Assembly: GCF_000445475.1 (NCBI RefSeq)
Contig: NZ_AUPZ01000010.1
Coordinates: 62,001-126,000 of the forward strand
DNA length: 64,000 bases
DNA from: Sulfurimonas hongkongensis
GTDB lineage: Bacteria; Campylobacterota; Campylobacteria; Campylobacterales; Sulfurimonadaceae
Direction: 5' to 3'
Shown: piece by piece, positions 27,220-36,012 of the stretch
Layout: every line of letters begins with the position of its first letter
How positions within the stretch are numbered: the first letter of the stretch is position 1
Made by a program: the position numbers and the translations under genes
Notes under the pieces: model-generated
The model's input: the letters and a program-made list of their open reading frames with translations, nothing else
What the model was told of the DNA's origin: nothing
Databases searched by the model: none

Positions 27220-28260
27220 TTATGCTTTTTTAAAATATGGTTTAAAGATAAAATACAACATTAAAGTCCACAAAACTATACTGCTTAGTATTTCCAATAA
27301 AGAGACTTCTTCGTGTACATGAACTAAAGATTTTGTATCTATAGAGTTGATATCAAATACAAAATCAAGTCCTAAGCCAAAAATAACACTTCCAAAGATG
27401 ATAGTCCCAAGATAGATATAAAGAGATTTAGTTCCTAGCATCTTTTTAACTACACCGATAGTCACTGTATTTGTAGCAGGTCCTGCACTTAAAAATACAA
27501 AAGCAGCTCCCGCACTGACTCCACTTAGCATAAGCGCAGCAGCTATAGGCAGGGATGCAGTTGCACAAACATACATTGGTACAGCAATAGCAATAGTAAT
27601 GATATATGAAAGCCATGAATACTCTATGAGAATGGCACTAAGATTTTCAGGAATAGAGATAGTAATAATAGCTCCAATAATAAGACCCCATAAAAGCGGT
27701 TTCGCAATGTCACTAAGAAGATTTACGAACGCATATTCTATTGCTTTTTTAAATGAAAATTTTTGTTTAACTTCACTTTCATTTGAACAATTACTAGAGG
27801 AACAGCAGCTATCTTTTTTTTCTTCTACAACTTTTTCGTTAATGATCTCTTTGTCAAAAATATTTGTAAGTATTCCCGCTAGCATAGCTATAATCATAGA
27901 AGTTATAACTCTGTAGAGTGTAAAAATCCAGCCAAACATACCATAAGTAGCAAGAATGGAATCAACGCCTGTTATGGGTGTAGAGATTAAAAATGAGAGA
28001 GTCGCACCTTTGCTAGCCCCACTTTTTTTGATGCTAGATGCCAAAGGTATAACACCGCATGAGCACACAGGAAGCGGAATGCCAAAGATAGTGGACTTTA
28101 TAACTGAACCGATACTCTCACTCCCAAGATGCTTAGTAACAAGTGTTTCAGGCACAAGTTCGTGCATAATCCCTGCAATAGCAAGACCAAATATGATATA
28201 AAGAGCCATTGCATTGCTAAGGTTATACAAGGCTGAGAAAAATTCTATTATTAGTTCCAT
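27220..28260 (-). CDS. SO_0444-type Cu/Zn efflux permease
   Basis: 346 residues with eight to ten membrane helices in two repeats. The first repeat has PLPVCSCGVIPLASSIKKSG, then GATLSFLISTPITGVDSI. The second has VCATASLPIAAALMLSGVSA and LSAGPATNTVTI. This pattern belongs to the permease family including SO_0444, linked to copper and zinc export. A cytoplasmic loop holds a cysteine cluster (Cys152, 153 and 158 in DSCCSSSNC), a probable metal-binding site. It starts the transcript that continues into the ABC exporter. Confidence 0.8.
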   Translation of the reverse strand: MELIIEFFSALYNLSNAMALYIIFGLAIAGIMHELVPETLVTKHLGSESIGSVIKSTIFGIPLPVCSCGVIPLASSIKKSGASKGATLSFLISTPITGVDSILATYGMFGWIFTLYRVITSMIIAMLAGILTNIFDKEIINEKVVEEKKDSCCSSSNCSNESEVKQKFSFKKAIEYAFVNLLSDIAKPLLWGLIIGAIITISIPENLSAILIEYSWLSYIITIAIAVPMYVCATASLPIAAALMLSGVSAGAAFVFLSAGPATNTVTIGVVKKMLGTKSLYIYLGTIIFGSVIFGLGLDFVFDINSIDTKSLVHVHEEVSLLEILSSIVLWTLMLYFIFKPYFKKA

Positions 28261-28329
28261 AAAGCAATAATACTTCTTTATTACTTATAATAGTATATCA
28301 ATGAGATCTATTTTAATAAATAAAGTTTT

Positions 28330-29718
28330 TTATGAGTTTGCAGTGATAGCGTTTGCAATCCTCAATATTGTCTCATCCTTGCCAATTATTGCCATCACTT
28401 CATCTAGTCCTGGACCGCTCATCTTTCCTAAGAGTGCGACGCGAAGAGGCTGACCAATCTTGCCAAAACCAATCTCCATTTCACTCACTACTTCTTGCAT
28501 TGCATCATGATAATCACTAGGCAGATGCAGTTCATCTGAGTTTTGAAGCTTTAGAGCAAATGCGTTTAAAATATCTGTTGAACCATCTTTAAAGGCTTTT
28601 TTTACAGCTTTTTCATCATAAACTCTAGGGGTTGCTAAAATCTCTTTAGTTAACTCCGCCATCTCTTTTAATGTCTTTGCCCGCTCTTTTATAGCATCTA
28701 GTAAAATCTCTTTTTTATCATGTGAAGTCAAAACCAAGTCAAACTCACTCAGTAGCTCTGCTAGCTCTTTGTTAGAACTATTTTTAAGGTAATGTGAGCT
28801 TAGCCAATCAAGCTTTTGAGTGTTGTAGATGGATGCTGACTTGTTTATATCTTTTGGGTTAAAATGGGATATCATCTCATCCATACTAAATATTTCTTGA
28901 TCTCCATGACTCCAACCTAGGCGAACTAAAAAGTTTAGAAGTGCCTCAGGAGTGTAGCCCATCTTTTTGTACTCCATAACATCAGTAGCTCCATCCCTTT
29001 TTGAGAGTTTTTTACCCTCTGAGTTGTGTATCATAGGTACATGATAAAACTTTGGGATCTCAAAGCCTAAAGCTTCATAGATAACTATCTGCTTTGGAGT
29101 GTTTGAGAGGTGGTCATCCCCACGGATAACTTCATTTACTCCCATAAGGTGGTCATCTACTGCTACAACAAAGTTGTAAGTAGGTGAGCCATCAGCCCTT
29201 GCTATTACAAAATCATCTAGTATATCATTTGCTTGAAAACTAACATCACCCTTAACTCCATCACGAACTAAGATCTCTGTGTTTTGAGGTGCTTTTATAC
29301 GGATAACTGGTTCAACTCCCTTTGGTGGCTCTCCATCAAAGTCTCGATATCTTCCATCATACATTGCTCTTTGCTTGTTTGCCATCTGAGTTTGGCGAAG
29401 CTCTGTTAACTCATCTTTTGACATGTAACATCTATATGCTTTTTTCTCATCTAAAAGTTGTTGTATGTACTTAGCATATATTTCATCTCTTTGTGATTGA
29501 TAGACTATTTCTCCATCGTGGGTTAGACCTAGCCAGTCAAAAGCCTTAAGAATAGCATCTGTTGCCTCTTGTGAATTTCTTGCCTTATCTGTATCTTCTA
29601 TGCGAAGAAGAAACTTTCCACCATTTTTTTTAGCCCAAAGATAGGAAAAGAGGGCGGTTCTTAAACCACCAATATGAAGATAACCTGTAGGAGATGGAGC
29701 AAAACGAGTAACAACCAT
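28330..29718 (-). CDS. gltX: Glutamyl-tRNA synthetase
   Basis: 462 residues. It charges tRNA-Glu (and in Campylobacterota often tRNA-Gln for later amidation, with two GltX paralogues). Class I motifs are FAPSPTGYLHIGGLRTALF near the start (HIGH variant) and KLSKRDGAT (KMSKS variant). GVNEVIRGDDHLSNTPKQI and the C-terminal anticodon-binding helices are complete. The family usually has two copies in this phylum, and which one this is cannot be decided here. Confidence 0.95.
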   Translation of the reverse strand: MVVTRFAPSPTGYLHIGGLRTALFSYLWAKKNGGKFLLRIEDTDKARNSQEATDAILKAFDWLGLTHDGEIVYQSQRDEIYAKYIQQLLDEKKAYRCYMSKDELTELRQTQMANKQRAMYDGRYRDFDGEPPKGVEPVIRIKAPQNTEILVRDGVKGDVSFQANDILDDFVIARADGSPTYNFVVAVDDHLMGVNEVIRGDDHLSNTPKQIVIYEALGFEIPKFYHVPMIHNSEGKKLSKRDGATDVMEYKKMGYTPEALLNFLVRLGWSHGDQEIFSMDEMISHFNPKDINKSASIYNTQKLDWLSSHYLKNSSNKELAELLSEFDLVLTSHDKKEILLDAIKERAKTLKEMAELTKEILATPRVYDEKAVKKAFKDGSTDILNAFALKLQNSDELHLPSDYHDAMQEVVSEMEIGFGKIGQPLRVALLGKMSGPGLDEVMAIIGKDETILRIANAITANS

Positions 29719-29866
29719 TAAAGAGCCTTTTATTATAAGTAGTTTAGTAATGAAATTTTAGAGAGTTTTTTGTTAAAAGATGGTAAAAGTCTAGAAATTG
29801 AAGCTTCTTTATAGAAGTATTGGCTAAAAATAGATAAAATTACTTCTTTAATAAACAGGACAATAG

Positions 29867-30703
29867 ATGCAAAAAATAGTTTTAACAATTTTATTAGCTT
29901 TATCATTAGAGGCTAAAATGATAGATGGTGTAGCAGTCGTAGTAAAAGGCAAGGCAATAACTCTTTTAGACATAAAAAAAGAGATGAAGCTCTCAAAGGT
30001 TGATGAAACGGCAGCTACTGATGCTCTTATAAGAAAAACACTAGAGCTTCAAGAGGTCGATGAGAGAAAGATCACAGTTAGCAGTAGTGAGGTTTATGAT
30101 GATATCAAAAAATCAGCAGCAAGAAATGGTCTAAATGTGAGTGAATTTTATGAAGCCATCAGAGAGTCCAATGGCTTAACATCTCTCGAGCTAAAAGAAA
30201 AAGTAAAAGAGAAACTTTTGTCTCAAAAACTATACTCATCCATCGCATATAGTGTTGTAGATGAGCCAAGTGATGATGAGATAGAGAGTTACTACAAGCT
30301 TCACAAAGAGTCATTTATACATCCAAGCGGTTTTAATGTTGTAATATATAATGCAAAGAGCAAACAAAGACTCCAAGAAAAAATAGACAATCCAATGTTT
30401 CACTCTCCTGATATTACAAGTACTGAGCAAAATCTTCCATACGACAGAATTGCTCCAGAGTTAGCACAGCTTTTAGAAAAAACACCATTAAACAGCTTTA
30501 CACCTATAGTTCCAAATGGAAAGGGTGCGTATGCTAGTTTTTACATTAAAGAGATTGAACCACCAAAAGAAGCAAATATAGAGAGTGTGAAAAACAAAGT
30601 TATAAATATGATGATGGCAGAGCAAAGAGAGCAGGTTTTGGGTAACTACTTTGCAAGACTTCGCCATAATGCTGATATAAAGATGATTAGAAATGTTGAG
30701 TGA
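29867..30703 (+). CDS. SurA-like periplasmic chaperone/peptidyl-prolyl isomerase
   Basis: 278 residues with a signal peptide (MQKIVLTILLALSLEAKM). The mature N-terminus IDGVAVVVKGKAITLLDIKK is the conserved SurA N-domain opening. Helical chaperone segments follow and then a degenerate parvulin-like region (about 150-235: EIESYYKLHKESF, RIAPELAQLLEKTPL, YASFYIKEIEPP). It helps fold outer-membrane proteins. It overlaps the next gene by 11 bases. An AGGACA Shine-Dalgarno lies 7 bases upstream. Confidence 0.8.
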   Translation: MQKIVLTILLALSLEAKMIDGVAVVVKGKAITLLDIKKEMKLSKVDETAATDALIRKTLELQEVDERKITVSSSEVYDDIKKSAARNGLNVSEFYEAIRESNGLTSLELKEKVKEKLLSQKLYSSIAYSVVDEPSDDEIESYYKLHKESFIHPSGFNVVIYNAKSKQRLQEKIDNPMFHSPDITSTEQNLPYDRIAPELAQLLEKTPLNSFTPIVPNGKGAYASFYIKEIEPPKEANIESVKNKVINMMMAEQREQVLGNYFARLRHNADIKMIRNVE

Positions 30704-31181
30704 TGAGAACTTTATAAACATAGCAACCGAGATTTCAACTGCCTCAAAATGTGTTTCAAAGCGAGTTGGTGCAGTTATTGTAAAAGATGGCAGGATACTG
30801 AGTACTGGCTACAATGGAACTCCAGCTGGATTTACAAACTGTTGTGATCATTGGGAAGATGAGTACACAAAAGAGCATCATGAGTGGTCAAAGACTTATG
30901 AGATTCATGCAGAGATGAATGCTATCATCTGGGCGGCTAGAAAGGGTATATCTATAGAAGGTGCTACTATCTATGTGACACTAGAGCCTTGTAGTGAGTG
31001 TAGTAAAAATCTTATAGCGAGTGGGATAAAAAGAATAGTTTATGCAAAAGAGTATGAGCATACTCATTCAGAAGTTATTTCAAAGTTTTTAAAAGACAAC
31101 GGTGTGAGTATAGAAAAACTCCCATCAACTATTGTAGAGGTAAAAGATGAAAGACAAAGAACAACAAGAACTAGAGACTGA
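30693..31181 (+). CDS. Deoxycytidylate (dCMP) deaminase, ComEB family
   Basis: 162 residues. The zinc-dependent cytidine deaminase fold has HAEMNAI (His72, catalytic Glu74) and PCSEC (Cys100, Cys103). GTPAGFTNCC is typical of dCMP deaminases, which supply dUMP for thymidylate synthesis. The ATG at 30693 lies inside the end of the chaperone gene, and the gene overlaps the NifU-like gene by 35 bases, so the three are translated from one message. Confidence 0.9.
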   Translation: MLSDENFINIATEISTASKCVSKRVGAVIVKDGRILSTGYNGTPAGFTNCCDHWEDEYTKEHHEWSKTYEIHAEMNAIIWAARKGISIEGATIYVTLEPCSECSKNLIASGIKRIVYAKEYEHTHSEVISKFLKDNGVSIEKLPSTIVEVKDERQRTTRTRD

Positions 31182-31701
31182 GATAGGAAGACATATGCTT
31201 CAACCCCAAAACTATGGGGAGATGCAAGATCCTGATTGTGTCGGTATCGGTATAGATAATGCTACACAAACATACGCCATCATGTACTTAAAAAGAGATA
31301 GTTCTCACATACAAGATGTAAAGTTTGGAACCAACTCCACAAGCCATGATACGGCTACACTAGGTTCGCTTCTTAGTGAGATGATAAAGGGAGACTCAAT
31401 AGCAAATGTTTTAGTTACGGTTTTTGGACTTGAGGAGGATCTAAAAGAGTCATATGCAAATTTAGAAAAGCCAAAAGTAGATACAAGTAAACCAGAGGGT
31501 GAACAAGTTGAGCATATCTCAACCCAGCATCAAGATAGTGCAAACATCATCCTAACAGCATTTCGTGCAGCGATGCGTCATTATGATAGAAAACAAGAGG
31601 GTATAGAAGAAGAGCATTTTGAGATGAGCATAGTAAAAACTTGTCCTTACTCAAGCGGAGATTGTGCTTTTGTGAAAAAGGCTAAAAAGAGCGACAGCTA
31701 G
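31147..31701 (+). CDS. NifU/IscU-fold protein lacking the cluster-binding cysteines
   Basis: 184 residues. The IscU-like fold is visible (HMLQPQNYGEM, DCVGIGIDNATQTYAIMYLK, FGTNSTSHDTATLGSLLSEM, then AFRAAMRHYD). The positions that align by eye with the three scaffold cysteines of IscU are not Cys: the GCGSAI-type loop is NSTSHD and the second lies in NATQTY. Cysteines remain only at 31, 166 and 173 (TCPYSSGDC). The protein may be a regulatory relative or use another cluster site. It overlaps the deaminase gene by 35 bases. Confidence 0.65.
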   Translation: MKDKEQQELETEIGRHMLQPQNYGEMQDPDCVGIGIDNATQTYAIMYLKRDSSHIQDVKFGTNSTSHDTATLGSLLSEMIKGDSIANVLVTVFGLEEDLKESYANLEKPKVDTSKPEGEQVEHISTQHQDSANIILTAFRAAMRHYDRKQEGIEEEHFEMSIVKTCPYSSGDCAFVKKAKKSDS

Positions 31702-31735
31702 AGATTTAAAACCTTGACAAACTTTTAAGTTGTAA

Positions 31736-31795
31736 AAGGCAAAGCTCATCGTGGAGAATGCTATTATTTAGCGTTCTTAAAAACCTCACTTTAAA
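31736..31795. repeat. Diverged inverted copy of the GGAAGTGAGG dispersed element
   Basis: GCTCATCGTGGAGAATGCTA is the reverse complement of the GGCATTCTCCACGATGAGC core found at 7260-7343 and 55851-55912. The outer GTGAGG end is also recognisable (CCTCAC). Confidence 0.6.
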
Positions 31796-31826
31796 AAACC
31801 TTGGCATCTCAAAAATATATAAATAG

Positions 31827-32180
31827 TTAAGCCTGTAAAAACTTATCAATAATGGAAGTTGGTCGCCCTATAATGGCTTTAGATTCTTTAAAAATCACAG
31901 GTCTCTCTATAAGAATAGGGTGCTTTATCATGGCATCCACAAGTTTGTCATAATCATCTTCATCTTTTAGATTTAACTCACTATAGATATCTTCTTTTGT
32001 TCTCATAAGCTCTCTAGGATTCATCCCAAGCATGGTAAGTGCGGTTGTGATTTCATCTTTTGTAGGAATTGTCTCTAGGTAATTAACAGCTTGAACCTCG
32101 TATGTGCTATTCATTAAAATAGCCAACGCCTCACGACATTTTGAACAACTTGGGTTATACCAAATAGTAACTTCTCTCAT
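31827..32180 (-). CDS. ArsC/Spx-family thioredoxin-fold protein (arsenate reductase-like)
   Basis: 117 residues from the ATG at 32178-32180, which has AAGGA upstream; an upstream reading start adds unrelated residues and is rejected. MREVTIWYNPSCSKCREALA carries Cys12 and Cys15. IGRPTSIIDKF and the Arg in LIERPVIF are family positions. ArsC enzymes reduce arsenate using glutathione or glutaredoxin. A generic ArsC-like role is equally possible; there are no ars neighbours. Confidence 0.8.
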   Translation of the reverse strand: MREVTIWYNPSCSKCREALAILMNSTYEVQAVNYLETIPTKDEITTALTMLGMNPRELMRTKEDIYSELNLKDEDDYDKLVDAMIKHPILIERPVIFKESKAIIGRPTSIIDKFLQA

Positions 32181-32273
32181 AAATTTTTTCCTTTTTGCGT
32201 AGTTTACACTAAGTTTTAAAACATTAGTAAAAACAGATGAGTTAAAGTATAATTGCGAGATATTAAAATAATT

Positions 32274-32457
32274 GAGTGCTCTGAGCAATTATTAAGGTAG
32301 ATCCTGAATCAAGTTCAGGATGACGGTTTGTTTGTTCAAGATGACGGTTTGTTTGTTCAAGATGACGGTTTGTTTGTTCAGGATGACGCGCGTCCCGTCA
32401 TTCCGTGCTTGACACGGAATCTAGTTTATAAATTAATCAGAGGGTTCAATTTAAAAA
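32274..32457. repeat. Full copy of a 180-bp dispersed repeat with internal 21-bp tandem units
   Basis: Starts GAGTGCTCTGAGCAATTATT and ends AATCAGAGGGTTCAATTT. It contains the hairpin GATCCTGAATCAAGTTCAGG (CCTGAA/TTCAGG) and three tandem 21-bp units of GATGACGGTTTGTTTGTTCA type. A second hairpin is CCGTGCTTGACACGG. The 45904-46066 copy is inverted. Confidence 0.85.
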
Positions 32458-32466
32458 GTAGTAAAT

Positions 32467-33348
32467 ATGTTAAGTATTGATTTAAAATCAAAGAGTTCAT
32501 TTGAGATTCTTGAGGTTTTTGAGTCTCTTTCTCTCAGGCCTAGAGAGATTCTTGAAGTAGAGATTTTAGAGAGTGACTTGGACTCTTTTGGCTTTAAATC
32601 TTTTGTGGATTTGGCTCAGATATTTCTTTTAAAGATGCTCCTTGCTTTGCAAAAAGATGAGAAAAGTATCGTTTTGAGATTTTCTAAACTCGATGAGAGT
32701 AGTTCTTTTCATAAGTCACAAAGTAGCAGTGAAAAGTATGGCGTTGGTAGTGAGTTTTTTAGTATTGACAAAACAAAGCAGTTTAGTTTTTTATATCACT
32801 ATAAAAAAGCTTTAGAGTTTGTTGGCATAGAGAGTAAAAAACGGGTTTTAAATCTTGGCATAAACCGTGGCGATGAGTTTAGAGTTATAGAGCAACTCCT
32901 AAGAGAAGAGCAGTTTAATGAGAAGAGTTTTGTTGGAGTTGACTACTGTGCATCTGTCATAGAGTACGCAAAAAAAGAGTTAGGTGCTCCAAATGTTGAG
33001 TTTATTTGCCACGATATAAACGCTCTTGATGGGCTAAACTTAGCTAAGTTTGACTTGCTTATCTCTATAGGAACCTTGCAAAGTTCTAACATAAGATTTA
33101 ACGCTTCGTTTATGCACATCTATCAAAACTTTATTGAAGATGGCGGTGCGATAGTGCTTGGTTTTCCAAATTCTAGATGGTGTGATGGCGAGATGATTTA
33201 TGGTGCAAAAGCACCAAACTACAGCTTTAGTGAGATGAGTCTAGTTTTAAAAGATATACACTTTTGTAAAAAGTATCTCCAACAAAAAAAGTATAGAGTT
33301 GTCATCACTGGCAAAGACTATCTCTTTTTAAGTGCGAGGAAGATTTAG
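32467..33348 (+). CDS. Class I SAM-dependent methyltransferase
   Basis: 293 residues. A 100-residue N-terminal extension has no recognised fold. A Rossmann methyltransferase domain (about 115-290) follows, with motif I RVLNLGINRGDEF, motif II VGVDYCASVIEYAKK and acidic VEFICHDINAL. Motif I is unusual (NLGINRG for DLGCGxG). The gene is convergent with the asparagine-synthetase-like gene, overlapping it by 4 bases. No Shine-Dalgarno is evident. Function unknown; small-molecule or surface-glycan methylation is possible. Confidence 0.7.
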   Translation: MLSIDLKSKSSFEILEVFESLSLRPREILEVEILESDLDSFGFKSFVDLAQIFLLKMLLALQKDEKSIVLRFSKLDESSSFHKSQSSSEKYGVGSEFFSIDKTKQFSFLYHYKKALEFVGIESKKRVLNLGINRGDEFRVIEQLLREEQFNEKSFVGVDYCASVIEYAKKELGAPNVEFICHDINALDGLNLAKFDLLISIGTLQSSNIRFNASFMHIYQNFIEDGGAIVLGFPNSRWCDGEMIYGAKAPNYSFSEMSLVLKDIHFCKKYLQQKKYRVVITGKDYLFLSARKI

Positions 33349-34994
33349 AGTAACCACTTTTTAATCCAAACACTAAGAACATAGAGTCCCCAAATATGCT
33401 GTTTAAAGCCGCTCTTTGTGGCACTCTCTATATACTCATCTAACTCTTTAGTTTTAAACATCCCTGTTTGAGCGTTGATCTCTTTTATAAGAGAGATTTT
33501 TTTAGAGTTTATGAGATATTCTAGGAAAGGATTTGAGAAGCCTTTTTTCTTTCTTTTTAAAATTTTCTCATTTAAGTATGGCTTCATAATCTCTTTTAAA
33601 AGCCCTTTTGTAACTCCATCTTCATATCGAAGTTTAGGGCTGATGTTAAAGGCTAAAGAGGCTAAGTTGTTGTCTAAAAATGGAGTTCTTGTTTTTATAG
33701 AGTGTGCCGAACTTACACGGCCTAGTTTTGCTAAAAAATGCTCGGCTTGGAAGTGTTTTAGGTCGATGAAACTATACCAAAGGCTCTCATCCTTGTGAGT
33801 GGATGCGATGAACCTATCTCTATGTTTGCAGAGATATTTTAGGGCGTAGTTATCTTTTATGTTTTGTTTTAAAAGTGCATTTTTTTGCAAATCTGTAAAA
33901 GATTCGCCTGAAGTGCGAAAGAGTAGGGTGTCATCAAAGACTCTTTTATAGTGCTCCCACTCTCTATTTTTAGAGTAGTTTGAGCGAAAATATCTCTTTA
34001 GCCAGTTTTTGTTTTTAAGATTGTTTAGTTGCTCTATGTCTAAAAACTCAAAATATTGTCTATACCCCAAAAAAAGCTCATCACTTCCCTCTCCGCTCAA
34101 AACTACACTATGTCCATCTCGCTTGATTTTCTCAAAAAGTAAGTAAAGAGGAATAGACGCAGGGTCATTTAAAGGCTCATCTAGGGCATCTAAAACTATC
34201 TCACTCGCATCTATAAACTCACTTTGAGATATCTCTAAAGCGATGTTGTTTAAGCCTAAAAGCTTAGCGCTCTCTCTTGCTGCTTCTCTCTCATCATACT
34301 TAGCAAACTCTTTGTAGCCTACTGTATAGGTCTCTAAATTAACGCCTCTTTGTTTTGTAAAAGCACAAATTGTCGCACTATCTATGCCTCCAGAGAGAAG
34401 AGAAGCCGTTGCACTATTTAGCCTTGCATCTATAGATTTTCTTAGAGTTTTCTCTAGCTTATATATCGCTTCGTCTCTATCTGTGATGATGCTAGACTCT
34501 GCATCTAAGAGATTGAAGTACTCCTTTGTCTCATACTTGTCTCCATCAAAGATTAGATACTCAGATGAGCCAAGTTTATAGATGCCATCAAAAAAAGTAT
34601 AAGGAGATGTTGGTGCTAAAAATGAAAGATAAGAGAGCAGGGCATCTTTGTTCATACTAACTCTCCCAAGATATGGAGTGAGTTGTTTTAGAGTAGATGC
34701 AAAGATAAGAGTTTTATCTTTTTGCATAAAAAAGAGAGATTTGAGACCAAATCTATCACGAAAAAGAAATAGCTTTTTTTTATCATAGATGGCAATCCTA
34801 AAGCTACCATCTAGATACTTTACAAAGTTAACTCCCCACTTTTTATATGAAGCCATTATAAGCTCTTCATCACTTAGAGAATCTACAAAGCCTAGCATCT
34901 CTCTTAGCTCTTTTTGCTTGTAAAGTTCCCCATCAAAGATAACTTTTAACCTCTTTACATCTAGTCCTTTTGAAATCGCTAAAAAATCAGACAC
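33345..34994 (-). CDS. Asparagine-synthetase-like protein with truncated glutaminase domain
   Basis: 549 residues starting with GTG at 34994, overlapping the TAG stop of the methyltransferase gene by one base. AsnB normally begins Met-Cys-Gly-Ile, where Cys is the amide-transfer nucleophile. Here the protein enters the Ntn domain only at the FDGELYKQKELREML strand (normally near residue 75), then LDGSFRIAIYDKKKLFLFRD continues. The synthetase core is intact: LLSGGIDSATICAF (PP-loop 201-206), LSGEGSDELFLGY and RTPFLDNNLASLAFN. It should therefore use ammonia or another amine, or be a repurposed amide-forming ligase. The nearest described relatives lacking the Cys are beta-lactam synthetases and lasso cyclases. 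Confidence 0.8.
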   Translation of the reverse strand: MSDFLAISKGLDVKRLKVIFDGELYKQKELREMLGFVDSLSDEELIMASYKKWGVNFVKYLDGSFRIAIYDKKKLFLFRDRFGLKSLFFMQKDKTLIFASTLKQLTPYLGRVSMNKDALLSYLSFLAPTSPYTFFDGIYKLGSSEYLIFDGDKYETKEYFNLLDAESSIITDRDEAIYKLEKTLRKSIDARLNSATASLLSGGIDSATICAFTKQRGVNLETYTVGYKEFAKYDEREAARESAKLLGLNNIALEISQSEFIDASEIVLDALDEPLNDPASIPLYLLFEKIKRDGHSVVLSGEGSDELFLGYRQYFEFLDIEQLNNLKNKNWLKRYFRSNYSKNREWEHYKRVFDDTLLFRTSGESFTDLQKNALLKQNIKDNYALKYLCKHRDRFIASTHKDESLWYSFIDLKHFQAEHFLAKLGRVSSAHSIKTRTPFLDNNLASLAFNISPKLRYEDGVTKGLLKEIMKPYLNEKILKRKKKGFSNPFLEYLINSKKISLIKEINAQTGMFKTKELDEYIESATKSGFKQHIWGLYVLSVWIKKWLL

Positions 34995-35575
34995 TACTTA
35001 AAAAACCCCACAGTTATATCATTTTTCATATAATTTTTTTTAAATTTAACCTCTCTAACCCCAATTTCTGATGCCATAATTTTTATATCACCAAGCGTTA
35101 GGTAGTTGTAAGTTTGGCTCTTTTTTGATCCATATAGTATGTTAAAGATAAAGCCTATCTCACTTGAAGCGTAGCAATTTTGGATAAAAAGATGCGTTTC
35201 AAAAAGCTCTAATGTGTTCATAGCTCCACTACAAATATAGTATGAGGCACTTGGTAGTGAATCTTTACAGATATCAGCTAAAATCGCTTTCGTTTGTGTT
35301 CGCTCTTTTGTAATTTTAACCATCTCTTTGATGGAGTCTATGGCAATGTACTTTTTTGGAAGTCTACCCTCTTTTTTTGCATATAGATAAAAATCTCCAA
35401 AGCCACAGCCCGCATCAGCTAAAGAAAACCCATCAAGATTTGAAGGAAGTAGTTCTAGGATGATTTTAAATCTTAGGTTTTGAGAGTCGCTTGAGTTCCA
35501 GTTTACGCCCTTTGCGCTTACTCCATGAAGTTCTATAGCAGAGGTGTAAAACCTTTCATTGTCGATACGAGGCAT
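34994..35575 (-). CDS. Small SAM-dependent methyltransferase
   Basis: 193 residues. Motif I is LADAGCGFGDFYLYAKK and motif II is KKYIAIDSIKEMVKITKE. ICSGAMNTLELFET and a short C-terminal half follow. Translationally coupled to the asparagine-synthetase-like gene (1-base overlap), with four bases separating it from the small upstream gene. The three form an operon on the minus strand. Together with the 32467 methyltransferase they suggest a modification pathway, but the substrate is unknown. Confidence 0.75.
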   Translation of the reverse strand: MPRIDNERFYTSAIELHGVSAKGVNWNSSDSQNLRFKIILELLPSNLDGFSLADAGCGFGDFYLYAKKEGRLPKKYIAIDSIKEMVKITKERTQTKAILADICKDSLPSASYYICSGAMNTLELFETHLFIQNCYASSEIGFIFNILYGSKKSQTYNYLTLGDIKIMASEIGVREVKFKKNYMKNDITVGFFK

Positions 35576-35579
35576 ATTT

Positions 35580-35948
35580 TTATAGATGTCTTAGCATACA
35601 AGGAACATCAGAGCTATCTCTTAACTCTTCATACTCGTCCATCTCTGTGTGCATAGTATCTGTAAATGTTTCCATAGAGTTTTTTAGATGTGCTTGTGCT
35701 TCTTCAACTAACTTTTTTTGAGTAGATTCAATCTCACTAAAATGTTTAAGGGTTTTTTGATAATATTCTTTATTGTCAGTAAGAAGAATGATGTCCTCTT
35801 TTTTAACCCACTTTCTAAGAGGTTTGCCATCTTTTTGAAACTCAAAGATAACATTGTCGCTATTTTTTGAGGCAATAAATTTTCTTACAGGAAAACCAAT
35901 AAAAGTAGATAAGGGTGTTGCGTGTTGTTTTTTGATTACATAATACAT
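35580..35948 (-). CDS. Hypothetical protein with C-terminal coiled coil
   Basis: 122 residues. The N-terminal part (MYYVIKKQHATPLSTFIGFP, then WVKKEDIILLTDN) looks like a small beta domain. A charged helical segment follows (about 70-105, EIESTQKKLVEEAQAHLKN). No family recognised and no signal peptide. First gene of the minus-strand operon with the methyltransferase and AsnB-like genes. Weak upstream signals: TATATA lies 8 bases before the ATG. Confidence 0.6.
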   Translation of the reverse strand: MYYVIKKQHATPLSTFIGFPVRKFIASKNSDNVIFEFQKDGKPLRKWVKKEDIILLTDNKEYYQKTLKHFSEIESTQKKLVEEAQAHLKNSMETFTDTMHTEMDEYEELRDSSDVPCMLRHL

Positions 35949-36012
35949 TCTCTAAGTATATAACAAACAAACTAAAATATGTTAAAATATTTTACAAATA
36001 TAAGGAGTTTTA

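Noticed and set aside
33345-35948. Lasso peptide biosynthesis cluster
   Set aside because: An AsnB-like protein without Cys fits, but no B-type protease/transglutaminase, no RRE protein and no leader-type precursor peptide were found nearby.
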